A stretch of DNA of 64,000 nt from Sphingomonas aracearum. GTDB lineage: Bacteria > Pseudomonadota > Alphaproteobacteria > Sphingomonadales > Sphingomonadaceae. This document shows positions 34,104 through 42,030 of this stretch, in pieces; positions within the stretch are counted from its first letter, which is position 1, and every line of letters starts with the position of its first letter. Position numbers and translations under genes: made by a program. The stretch lies in NCBI RefSeq assembly GCF_003345355.1, contig NZ_QQNB01000001.1, positions 1,116,001 through 1,180,000 on the forward strand, written 5' to 3'. The notes under the pieces were generated by a model, which had not been told where the DNA came from, ran no database searches, and saw nothing but the letters and a program-made list of their open reading frames with translations.

Positions 34104-34637
34104 ATGAAGCGCTTCCTGCCCGTTCTCGCCCTTGGCGCCCTGGTCGCCGCCTGCGTTCCGCCCGCCACGCCGCCGGCACCCGGAGGGCGCACGCCGCTGC
34201 CGCAGCCGGCTTCGCCCCGGCCGCGTCCCGCCCCCGCGCCGGCGGCGCAGGACTGGCGCGACCGGCCCTACACGCCGGGCGACTGGGTCTATCGCCAGGA
34301 TGCGCGCGGCTCCCTCGCGCTGTTCGGGCCGCCGAACCGCGATGCGCTGCTCACCCTGCGCTGCGACCGGCAGCGCGGCCAGATGTTCCTGTCGCGCCCC
34401 GGCGCGGCGCCCGCCGCGCTGGTGATCCGCACCACGTCGCTCACCCGCACCCTGCAGGCCGCGCCCACCGGGGGCGAACCGCCCTATGTCGCCGCCGCCC
34501 TGCTCCCGCGCGATCCGCTGCTCGATGCGATGGCGTTCAGCCGCGGGCGGATCGTGGTCGAGGTCGCCGGGGCCGCGCCGCTGGTGGTGCCGAACTGGGC
34601 CGAGATCGGCCGGGTGGTGGAGGATTGCCGCGGCTGA
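34104..34637 (+). CDS. Putative lipoprotein with Pro-rich N-terminus
   Basis: 177 residues. Lipobox LVAAC (Cys17) ends the signal peptide, followed by a Pro-rich tether (about 18-50). The body (WRDRPYTPGDWVYRQDARGS...LRCDRQRGQMFLSR...VVEDCRG) has two Cys that could form a disulphide. It resembles small sphingomonad envelope proteins of unknown function. Placement in the outer membrane or periplasm is inferred from the lipobox. Confidence 0.8.
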   Translation: MKRFLPVLALGALVAACVPPATPPAPGGRTPLPQPASPRPRPAPAPAAQDWRDRPYTPGDWVYRQDARGSLALFGPPNRDALLTLRCDRQRGQMFLSRPGAAPAALVIRTTSLTRTLQAAPTGGEPPYVAAALLPRDPLLDAMAFSRGRIVVEVAGAAPLVVPNWAEIGRVVEDCRG

Positions 34638-34681
34638 CCGCGCACAGCGGCCGCGCCGTTTCGATTTGGCGCAGACAGGGC

Positions 34682-34711
34682 TTGCATCCGGGCGCGGGAT
34701 GACTCACATTC
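34682..34711 (+). promoter_or_regulatory. Candidate promoter of the 18-codon ORF transcript
   Basis: TTGCAT (34682-34687) and ACATTC (34706-34711), 17-18 nt apart. A start near 34717 would put the hairpin CGTACCC-AGGCC-GGGTACG (34716-34734) at the 5' end of the RNA. Confidence 0.45.
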
Positions 34712-34766
34712 CCCTCGTACCCAGGCCGGGTACGATCGTTTTCAACAAGCGAAAGGAGGTGATCCG

Positions 34767-34823
34767 ATGTCTCATGGTTCAGCAATGGGGTCGGTTCAGT
34801 TCGTTCGGGGGACGCACCGCTAA
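34767..34823 (+). CDS. 18-residue ORF with extreme Shine-Dalgarno sequence
   Basis: The ATG at 34767 opens an 18-codon frame, MSHGSAMGSVQFVRGTHR, stopped by TAA. It is preceded at 34751-34765 by GAAAGGAGGTGATCC, which is a perfect 15-nt complement of the 3' tail of 16S rRNA, with 7 nt between AGGAGG and ATG. It is hard to find this by chance. Whether the peptide itself is useful, or whether the site serves as a ribosome-binding or anti-SD decoy, is unknown. Confidence 0.5.
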   Translation: MSHGSAMGSVQFVRGTHR

Positions 34824-34940
34824 GGAACGCTCGCCGACCCGCGGGGAGACTTCTCTCCCACCAACGCGGCAAGGCGGCAGACCCAGGCGGTCCGCATGGT
34901 CCTCCGGGCTGGAGCTCTCCGGCCGCTGACCATGTTAGGG

Positions 34941-34979
34941 GGTTGTCAGGCGCCGGGAGGCTGCCTGGCAACCTCTTTT
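34941..34979 (+). terminator. Rho-independent terminator
   Basis: GGTTGTCAGGC (34941-34951) pairs with GCCTGGCAACC (34963-34973; one G-U) and is followed by TCTTTT. It ends the 18-codon ORF unit. Confidence 0.85.
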
Positions 34980-35017
34980 CATTTCCGCTCCCCGCCTTTT
35001 CCGCCGGACGTTGGCGG

Positions 35018-35811
35018 TCAGCGCTGCACCACCCGCGTGTAGAGGTGCCAGGTGGCATAGCCGAGCACCGGCAGGACGGCCGCCAGCCCGACGAACAGCG
35101 GGATCGATCCCGCCACCAGCAATGCGGCCACGATCAGGCCGCAGCGCGCCATCGCCCCCGGATTGGCCTGCACCGCGCGAAGGAGGTCCGCACCGCATCG
35201 CCGGCTACGACGGGCCGGTCCACCACCATCGGCACCGACACCACCGTCAGCATCAGCGTCACCGCCGCGATCACCGCCCCGGCGGCATTGCCGGCGACGA
35301 TCAGCGTCCAGCCTTCCGGCGTGAACAGCAGCGCGCGCACGAAGCCGCCGATGCCGACCGGCTCCAGCCGCCCGAGCGTCAGCTGGTACAGGACCCACGC
35401 CACCAGCAGCCACGCCAGGAACAACACGCCCAGCAAGCCGGTGATCGAGACGAGCCCCGCCCGCCGGTCCGGCGCCAGCGGGTCCAGGAAGTGCGCCCAG
35501 CCCGCCTCGTCGCCCTGCTCACGGCGGCGCGCGATCTCGTAGAAGCCGGCGGCCGCCACCGGCCCGAAGATCGAGAGCCCGGCGGCCATCGGGAACAGCA
35601 GCGGCAACAGCGCGCTGTTCAACGCCGCCGCCGCCACGATCAGCCCGATCAGCGGATAGAGGAACGGCACGAACAACAGGTCGCCGCGCTTGGCGAGGAA
35701 GTCCTCCCACCCGCTCCTGAGCGCCCAGCGCAGGTCCTCCGCGCCGATCCGGTTCACATCGGCAGCGGCCGCGTGCCGTGCGCCCGCGGCAAGGTGCATC
35801 TGCGCCATCAT
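35018..35811 (-). pseudogene. DUF2189-type membrane protein, frameshifted
   Basis: The N-terminal frame from ATG 35811 (or 35808) reads MAQMHLAAGARHA... and contains the DUF2189 membrane part (LLFVPFLYPLIGLIVAAAAL, LVSITGLLGVLFLAWLLVAW). After ...VVDRPVVAGDAVRTS it runs into junk (FARCRPIRG), while another frame resumes with LRAVQANPGAMARCGLIVAA and ends properly at 35018. A single missing base near 35180-35187 would restore a protein of about 263 residues with a full C-terminal membrane part. This may be a true recent pseudogene or a sequencing error in a G/C-rich run. Confidence 0.75.
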
Positions 35812-36112
35812 CCCCTCCCCGGCGCAAGGGGCAGAAGCGGCCGCGCTCGCGCGGCGCGCAGGGGGAAAGTCAGCCTGGTGTCGCTCATGGCAGGCCCTCA
35901 CGCTCTGCAAGCGGGAGCATTCCAGCTCTCGTCGCCCTCCTGCTCGCAAGCCATGGCGACGGCGACACCCCGTTCTACGCCTTTGCCAAGACATTGGCGA
36001 CAGGCATGTTTCCGTCATCGGCTCTGCCTTCCGCCCCTGCGCGACATGCCGGCTGGCCGCGCCGCTCCGGCTGTGCTTTGCTGCGGCGTTCAACCGGGGA
36101 GCCCTTGCCGCC
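35812..36112. other. Intergenic region without recognised feature
   Basis: These 301 nt separate the divergent DUF2189 gene and the amidase gene. I see no RNA gene, ORF with a ribosome-binding site, or clear palindrome. Promoters for both neighbours must lie here but none is convincing. Confidence 0.5.
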
Positions 36113-37696
36113 ATGCGTCGCCTTGCCTTGTCGCTGCTGATCACCGTCGCCGCCCTGTCCCAGCCGGTGGCGGCGCAGAACCGGATCGAGGCACCCGTTC
36201 CGTCCGCTGCCGATCTGCAGGCGCAGATGGCGGCCGGCACGATCACCAGCGTCGCCGCCACCCGCGCCGCGCTTGCCCGCATCGCCGCGATGGACCGCCA
36301 GGGCCCTACCCTGCGCGCGGTGATCGCCGTGAACCCCGATGCGCTCGCCCAGGCCGCCGCCGCCGACGCGCGCCGCAAGGCCGGACGCAGCCTCGGCCCG
36401 CTCGACGGCGTGCCCGTGCTGGTGAAGGACAATATCGAAACCGCCGATCCGCTGCCCACCACCGCCGGCAGTCTCGCGCTCGCCGCCAACGTCACCCGCC
36501 GCGACGCGCCGGTGATCGCGCGGCTGCGCGCGGCCGGCGCGGTGATCCTCGCCAAGGCCAATCTGTCGGAATGGGCCAACATCCGCTCGGACAAGGCGAT
36601 GAGCGGCTGGTCCGCGGTGGCCGGCCTCGTCCGCAACCCCTATGCGCTCGATCGCAGCGCCTGCGGCTCCTCCAGCGGCTCCGGCGTCGGCGTCGCGGCC
36701 GGCTATGCGCCGCTGGCGATCGGCACGGAAACCGATGGCTCGGTGGTGTGCCCATCCGCCATGAACGGCCTGGTCGGGTTGAAACCCACGATGGGCCTGG
36801 TCAGCCGCACCCATGTGGTGCCGATCAGCCACAGCCAGGACACGCCCGGCCCGATGGCGACCAATGTGCGCGACACTGCGCTGCTCTTCTCCGCCATGGT
36901 CGGCAGCGACCCCGCCGACGCGGAGACGGCGGGTGCCGACCGTTACCGCCGCGACTACGCCGCCAATCTCTCGCCCGCCGCGCTGAAGGGCGTGCGCGTC
37001 GCCGTGCTCCGCCCCGAAATGCCCGCCGCGCTTGCCGAGCGGTTCGACGCCGCGCTGGCCGTGCTGAAGCGCGCCGGCGCGGTGCTGGTCCCGGTCGAGG
37101 CCCCGTCTCTGCCCAATCTCGGCGCTCTCGAGACCGCGGTGCTCCAAACCGAGCTGAAGGCCGATCTCGCCGCGTATCTCGCCACCACGCCGGCGGCGGT
37201 GAAGGTCCGCACGCTGGCCGACGTGATCGCCTTCAACAAGGCCCATGCCGAGGCGGAGATGCCGTTCTTCGCGCAGGAAACGTTCGAGGCGGCCGAGGCG
37301 CGCCCGCCGCTCACCGACGCCGCCTATCTCGATGCGCGTGCCGCCTCCCGGCAGATCGCGCGCGCCGCGCTGGACGGCATGCTGGAAAAGGCGAAGGCGG
37401 TCACCCTCGTCACGCCCACCTACGGCATGCCGTGGCTCAGCGATCCGGTATATGGCGACCAGTTCCAGGGCCCGTCCGCCAGCGAGCTGCCGGCGGTGTC
37501 CGGCTATCCGCACCTCACCGTGCCGATGGGGCTTGCCCGCGGCCTTCCAGTCGGCCTGTCCTTTATCGGCCGCCCGTTCGCCGATGGCGACCTGCTGCGC
37601 GCCGGCTTTGCCTTTGAACAGGCGGCGCATGCCCGCGTCGCCCCGCGCTTCCTGCCGAGCGCCGATGTCGGCCCCGGGCTGGGCGGCGGCCGCTAG
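36113..37696 (+). CDS. Secreted amidase (amidase signature family)
   Basis: 527 residues with signal peptide ([23 protein letters not shown] cleavage). The amidase-signature triad is visible: Lys in [13 protein letters not shown] (about 105), cis-Ser in [14 protein letters not shown] and nucleophile Ser in [11 protein letters not shown]. It hydrolyses an amide or peptide in the periplasm; the substrate is unknown. The upstream frame is open but ATG at 36113 is the one that gives the signal peptide. It is followed by the glyoxalase operon 52 nt later, possibly on its own promoter. Confidence 0.92.
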   Translation: MRRLALSLLITVAALSQPVAAQNRIEAPVPSAADLQAQMAAGTITSVAATRAALARIAAMDRQGPTLRAVIAVNPDALAQAAAADARRKAGRSLGPLDGVPVLVKDNIETADPLPTTAGSLALAANVTRRDAPVIARLRAAGAVILAKANLSEWANIRSDKAMSGWSAVAGLVRNPYALDRSACGSSSGSGVGVAAGYAPLAIGTETDGSVVCPSAMNGLVGLKPTMGLVSRTHVVPISHSQDTPGPMATNVRDTALLFSAMVGSDPADAETAGADRYRRDYAANLSPAALKGVRVAVLRPEMPAALAERFDAALAVLKRAGAVLVPVEAPSLPNLGALETAVLQTELKADLAAYLATTPAAVKVRTLADVIAFNKAHAEAEMPFFAQETFEAAEARPPLTDAAYLDARAASRQIARAALDGMLEKAKAVTLVTPTYGMPWLSDPVYGDQFQGPSASELPAVSGYPHLTVPMGLARGLPVGLSFIGRPFADGDLLRAGFAFEQAAHARVAPRFLPSADVGPGLGGGR

Positions 37697-37748
37697 CAAC
37701 CTCGACCGCCCGGCCCTATCTGCGCTCCATCCCCCTTGGAGCGCCCGC

Positions 37749-38201
37749 ATGAAATATCTCCACACCATGATCCGCGTCACCGATCCGGACGCGACCATCG
37801 CCTTTTTCGAGCTGCTCGGCCTCCAGGAGGTGCGCCGGATGGAGAACGAGCAGGGTCGCTTCACCCTGATCTTCCTTGCCACCCCCGAGGACATGAACGC
37901 GCCCGGCGAGCGCGCGAATGCGGAGGTCGAGCTCACCTACAACTGGCCGGCCGAGGACGGCAGCGCACCCGAAACCTATACCGGCGGGCGCAATTTCGGC
38001 CACCTCGCTTACCGCGTGGACAATATCTACGAGACCTGCCAGCGCATCCTCGACGCCGGCCTGATCGTGCACCGCCCGCCGCGCGACGGTCACATGGCGT
38101 TCGTCAAGACGCCGGACGGCATCTCGATCGAGCTGCTGCAGGACGGTGTCCTCGAACCCGCGGAGCCCTGGGCCTCTATGCCGAACACCGGCACCTGGTA
38201 A
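37749..38201 (+). CDS. gloA: Lactoylglutathione lyase (glyoxalase I)-like
   Basis: 150 residues of the vicinal-oxygen-chelate fold, which isomerises the methylglyoxal-glutathione hemithioacetal. Metal ligands can be placed at His6 (LHTMIRV), Glu60 (VELTYNW), His in GHLAYRV and Glu in ISIELLQ. Start ATG at 37749 gives [10 protein letters not shown]. The stop overlaps the next start (TAATG). With the MBL-fold hydrolase two genes on, it provides glyoxalase I and II in one operon, which is a convincing detoxification pairing. Confidence 0.93.
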   Translation: MKYLHTMIRVTDPDATIAFFELLGLQEVRRMENEQGRFTLIFLATPEDMNAPGERANAEVELTYNWPAEDGSAPETYTGGRNFGHLAYRVDNIYETCQRILDAGLIVHRPPRDGHMAFVKTPDGISIELLQDGVLEPAEPWASMPNTGTW

Positions 38202-39253
38202 TGCCGCATGGCCCCGGCTGGCTCGGCAGTCGCCATCCGCTGATCCAGGCGCCCATGGCGGGCGCCGGCGGACCCGCGCTGGCGATCGCCGCGCGGGCCG
38301 GCGGCGCGGTCGGCTCGCTGCCCTGCGCGATGCTGGCGGCCGACGCGATCGAGGCGCAGGCCGCGGAAGTGCGCGCGGCGGGGCCGGGCGTGCTGAACCT
38401 GAACTTCTTCGCGCACCGGATGCCCGACCCTCCGGACGACAGCGCCTGGCGCGCCCTGCTTCAGCCCTTCTACGATCGCGAGGGGGTCGCCCCTCCCGCG
38501 TCCGCAGCGCCGCTGCGCCGCCCGTTCGACGCCGCCGCCTGCGCCGCCGTCGAGCGGGTGCGCCCCGAACTCGTCTCCTTTCATTTCGGCCTGCCCGATC
38601 CCGCTTTGCTCGATCGGGTGCGGGCCAGCGGCGCGCGGGTTCTCGGCAATGCCACCAACCTCGCCGAGGCACGCCGGCTCGCCGATGCCGGGGTGGACGC
38701 GATCATCGCGCAGGGTTTCGAGGCGGGCGGACATGCCGGGCTGTTCGATCACGGCCATGATCCCGTCGGCCTGTTCGCCCTCGTCCCGCAGATCGCCGAC
38801 GCCTGCGGCCTGCCGGTGATCGCCGCCGGCGGCATCGCCGACGCGCGCGGCGTGCGTGCCGCCCTTGCCCTCGGCGCCGCCGCGGTGCAGGTCGGCACCG
38901 CCTATCTGCGCACCCCCGAAGCACGGATAGCCGAGGCGTATCGCGACGCCCTGGCCAGCCCGGCCGCCGAAGCCACGGTGCTCACCAACCTGTTCTCGGG
39001 CGGCCTGGCGCGCGGCCTGCCCAACGCACTCACCCGGGCGCTCGGCCCCGTGCGCGCGGAGGCACCGCCCTTTCCGCATGCCTCCACCCTGCTGGCGCCG
39101 TTGCGGGCGGCGGCGGAAGCGGAGGGGCGCGGCGACTATTCGCCGCTCTGGGCCGGCCAGTCGGCGGCCCTCGCCCGTCCCACCACGGCCCGCGCGCTGA
39201 CGGAGCAACTGGGCGCCGCCGCCACCGCCGCGCTTGAAGGAGAATGTTCGTGA
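38201..39253 (+). CDS. Nitronate monooxygenase / NPD-family FMN protein
   Basis: 350-residue FMN-binding TIM barrel of the nitronate monooxygenase (2-nitropropane dioxygenase) family. PLIQAPMAGAGGPALAIAAR near the N-terminus, the phosphate-binding GFEAGGHAG and GLPVIAAGGIADARG with the GAAAVQVGTAYL strand are family hallmarks. It is coupled to gloA (TAATG) and to the following MBL gene. Why an NPD enzyme sits between glyoxalase genes is unclear; true substrates may be propionate 3-nitronate or an unrelated metabolite. Confidence 0.9.
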   Translation: MPHGPGWLGSRHPLIQAPMAGAGGPALAIAARAGGAVGSLPCAMLAADAIEAQAAEVRAAGPGVLNLNFFAHRMPDPPDDSAWRALLQPFYDREGVAPPASAAPLRRPFDAAACAAVERVRPELVSFHFGLPDPALLDRVRASGARVLGNATNLAEARRLADAGVDAIIAQGFEAGGHAGLFDHGHDPVGLFALVPQIADACGLPVIAAGGIADARGVRAALALGAAAVQVGTAYLRTPEARIAEAYRDALASPAAEATVLTNLFSGGLARGLPNALTRALGPVRAEAPPFPHASTLLAPLRAAAEAEGRGDYSPLWAGQSAALARPTTARALTEQLGAAATAALEGECS

Positions 39254-39978
39254 CTGACCTCGTCGTGCTTGCCGTTCCCGCCCTGTCCGACAATTACATC
39301 TGGCTCGTCCACGATCCCGCATCCGGGGAGACCGCGGTGGTCGATCCGGGCGAAGCGGCCCCGGCGCTGGCCGCGGCGGCGGAGCGCGGCTGGACGATCG
39401 GCCAGGTCTGGGTCACGCACTGGCATCCCGATCACACCGCCGGCATCGCCGCGATCAAGGCGCAAACGGGCGCCACCGTCACCGGCCCCGCGGCGGAGGC
39501 GGCGAAGATCCCCACGCTCGACCTGCTCGTTGCCGAAGGCGACACGCTGCACCTCGGCGACCACGTTGCGCAGGTGTGGGAAACACCGGGGCACACCGCC
39601 GGTCACATCACGCTGCTCCTGAAAGGCGACGCCCTCGCCTTTACCGGCGACACGCTGTTCGCGATGGGCTGCGGCCGGCTGTTCGAGGGCACGCCGGAAC
39701 AGATGTTCGCCAACATGCAGCGCCTGTCCACGCTGCCGGACGAAACCCTGGTCTATGGCGCGCACGAATATACCCAGTCGAACGGACGGTTCGCGAGCAC
39801 CGTCGAGCCCGGCAACGAAGCGGTGCGGCGGCGCATGGTGGAGGTCGATGCCCTTCGCGCGCGCGGCGAGCCGACCCTCCCCACCACCATCGGCGCCGAG
39901 CGCGCCACCAACCCCTTCGTGCGCGCAGGCACCGCCGAGGAGTTCGCGGCGCGGCGCCGGGCCAAGGACGCCGCCTGA
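39250..39978 (+). CDS. gloB: MBL-fold hydroxyacylglutathione hydrolase (glyoxalase II)
   Basis: About 242 residues. Metal-binding THWHPDHTAG (His, His, Asp, His), GHTAGHIT and FTGDTLFAMGCGRL are typical of glyoxalase II, as is EYTQSN and the C-terminal TLPTTIGAERATNPFVR. GTG at 39250 is preferred because AAGGAG lies 7 nt ahead of it and it overlaps the previous stop (GTGA); an ATG at 39244 is only one or two nt from that site. It completes S-lactoylglutathione hydrolysis with gloA. Confidence 0.93.
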   Translation: MTDLVVLAVPALSDNYIWLVHDPASGETAVVDPGEAAPALAAAAERGWTIGQVWVTHWHPDHTAGIAAIKAQTGATVTGPAAEAAKIPTLDLLVAEGDTLHLGDHVAQVWETPGHTAGHITLLLKGDALAFTGDTLFAMGCGRLFEGTPEQMFANMQRLSTLPDETLVYGAHEYTQSNGRFASTVEPGNEAVRRRMVEVDALRARGEPTLPTTIGAERATNPFVRAGTAEEFAARRRAKDAA

Positions 39979-39984
39979 CCGCCG

Positions 39985-42030
39985 TCAGGCGGGCGGGTCG
40001 CCGGCGGGTCGCTCGGTCCTGCCGCTGGTTCCGGTCACCACCTTTTCCAGCGCGCTGGCGAGATCGGCCTGGCGGAACGGCTTGGCAAGCTGCGGCAGGC
40101 CGATGTCGAGATTGCCGCCCGCATAGCCGGTGATGACCAGCACCGGCAGGCCGGGCTGCAACTTGCGGGCACGCTCCGCCAGCTCCGCACCGCTGATGCC
40201 GGGCATCATGTAATCGGTGACGATCGCGTCAGCGCCGATGCCGCCCGTCAGCTTGGCCAGCGCGTCGGCGCCGTTCTCCGCCTCGTGCACGACATGGCCG
40301 AGATCGCGCAGCATGTCCGCCGTGCCCGTGCGCACCAGTTCCTCATCATCCACCAGCAGGATGGTGCTGGGCGGCAGCCGGGTCGCATCGGTGGTGCCCG
40401 CCGACGGTGCCGGCGCCGCCTCCTCCTGCGCGACCCTCAGGTACAGGTCCGCGCACGTTCCCTCGCCGGGAGCGCTCGTCAGCACGAAGGCGCCGCCCAG
40501 CTGCGCCGCCAGGCCGTGCACCATGGACAGGCCAAGCCCGGTGCCCTTGCCCACTTCCTTGGTGGAATAGAACGGCTCGATGGCCCGGGCCAGCGTCGCC
40601 TCGTCCATGCCGGTGCCCGTGTCCGCGACCGACAGGCGCACATGCTCCTCCGCGCCCGCCGGAACCGCGCCGCGCTCGCCGGCGCCGCCGCGCGCCGCCG
40701 AAATGGTCAGCCGTCCGCCAGACGGCATCGCATCGCGCGCGTTCACGCACAGGTTCAGCAGCGCGAGCTCGAGCTGATTGGGGTCGGCGATCACCGCGGG
40801 CAGGTCGGGCTCGATGCGTATCTCCACCGCCACCGCCGCGCCCACCGAGCTGGCGACGAGATCGCGCATCCCCTCCACCAGCGTCAGCACGTCCACCGGC
40901 CGCGTTTCCAGCGCCTGGCGACGCGCAAAGCCGAGCAGCCGGCTCACCAGCACCCGGGCGCGCTCCGCCGACTGCAACGCCCCGCCGACGAGGCGCGCAG
41001 CGCGCTCGTCCGTGCCAAGGTAGCGCCGCGACAGCAGGTCGAGCGCGCCGGTGATCGGGGTCAGCAGGTTGTTGATGTCGTGCGCCACGCCGCCGGTCAG
41101 CTGGCCCAGCGTTTCCAGCTTCTGCGCTTCGTGCAGTTGCGCCGCGGCCAGCTCGCGCTCGGCAACGGCGTCTTCCACCCGCCGCTCCAGCGTCTCGTTC
41201 AGCTCGCGCAGGGCATTCTCCGCGCACCGGCGGGCGGTTGCGTCCTTGAACAGCACGGCCACCTGGCGCTTGCCCTGCGTTTCGATGCGAAAGGCGGAAA
41301 GCTCCAGATACCGTGCCGTTTCCGCCAGCTCGCGCTCGAAACGGATCGGCTCGCCGGTCAACAGGACGCCGCGGTAGATCGCGGCCCAGGCATCCGCCTC
41401 CGACGGCGACACGAACTCGCGCAGCCGCTTGCCGACGATGTCGGGCACCCCGGCATTGGCGGAATAGGCCGGATTGGCCTGCACATGCACATAATCGCTC
41501 AACGGACCGTGCGGCCCATCGAGGAAGTCGATGATGCAGAAGCCCTCGTCCATCGAATCAAACAGGGTGCGATAGCGTTCTTCGCTGTCGCGCAGCGCCA
41601 ACAGCCGGGCCCGCGCCTCATATTGCCGTCGCCGCCCGCGCAACGCCGATCGCGCCAGGCTGACCAGCGTGGTCGGATGGAACGGGCGCTCCAGGAAGGT
41701 GACGTTGCCCAGCACCTCCAGGTGCCGCGCCGCCGCCGGATTGCGCTCCAGCCCGCCGCCGCGGCTCGTCAGCAGGATCACCGGCAGGTCGGACCATTCC
41801 TCCTGCTCGGCCAGCCAGACCGACAAGGGGTGCAGATCGCTTGTCGCGATCGCCTCCTCGGTGACCAGCAGGAAGGCCGCGCCATGGTCCAGCTCCCCGA
41901 TCGCCGCCGCCAGCGAGGCGCAGATCGCCGCCTCGATCCCGGCCTCGCCGAGCATCGCCGCCGCGATGCCGGCGTCCCGCCCGCGCGGCGCCAGCACCAG
42001 GGCGCGTTCCGAGACGGTGGTGCGCCTCAC
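39985..42030 (-). CDS. Hybrid sensor histidine kinase with N- and C-terminal receiver modules
   Basis: 681 residues. Order: a degenerate receiver-like domain (about 8-130; LVLAPRGRDAG, ERPFHPTTL), a PAS domain (DSEERYRTLFDSMDEGFCII, about 148-265), a coiled-coil linker, HisKA H-box GGVAHDINNLLTP, HATPase N-box NLCVNARDAM with DTGTGM and GTGLGLSMVHGL, and an intact C-terminal receiver (LLVDDEEL, phosphosite Asp in IVTDYMMPG, Lys in LAKPFRQ). No membrane segments, so a soluble sensor. Its start overlaps the KaiC-like gene by four nt (ATGA), so the two are coupled. Confidence 0.93.
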   Translation of the reverse strand: MRRTTVSERALVLAPRGRDAGIAAAMLGEAGIEAAICASLAAAIGELDHGAAFLLVTEEAIATSDLHPLSVWLAEQEEWSDLPVILLTSRGGGLERNPAAARHLEVLGNVTFLERPFHPTTLVSLARSALRGRRRQYEARARLLALRDSEERYRTLFDSMDEGFCIIDFLDGPHGPLSDYVHVQANPAYSANAGVPDIVGKRLREFVSPSEADAWAAIYRGVLLTGEPIRFERELAETARYLELSAFRIETQGKRQVAVLFKDATARRCAENALRELNETLERRVEDAVAERELAAAQLHEAQKLETLGQLTGGVAHDINNLLTPITGALDLLSRRYLGTDERAARLVGGALQSAERARVLVSRLLGFARRQALETRPVDVLTLVEGMRDLVASSVGAAVAVEIRIEPDLPAVIADPNQLELALLNLCVNARDAMPSGGRLTISAARGGAGERGAVPAGAEEHVRLSVADTGTGMDEATLARAIEPFYSTKEVGKGTGLGLSMVHGLAAQLGGAFVLTSAPGEGTCADLYLRVAQEEAAPAPSAGTTDATRLPPSTILLVDDEELVRTGTADMLRDLGHVVHEAENGADALAKLTGGIGADAIVTDYMMPGISGAELAERARKLQPGLPVLVITGYAGGNLDIGLPQLAKPFRQADLASALEKVVTGTSGRTERPAGDPPA

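Larger units (their letters stand above)
34716..34979 (+). ncRNA. Putative short structured transcript carrying an 18-codon ORF
   Basis: A 5' hairpin (CGTACCC/GGGTACG), the 18-codon ORF, a GGGGAGA/TCTCTCCC hairpin around 34842-34860, a stem CATGGTC (34895-34901) with GACCATG (34928-34934), and a terminator at 34941-34979 mark out a compact transcription unit of about 265 nt. It encodes nothing else. It may be a small mRNA/sRNA with a dual role. Confidence 0.5.
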
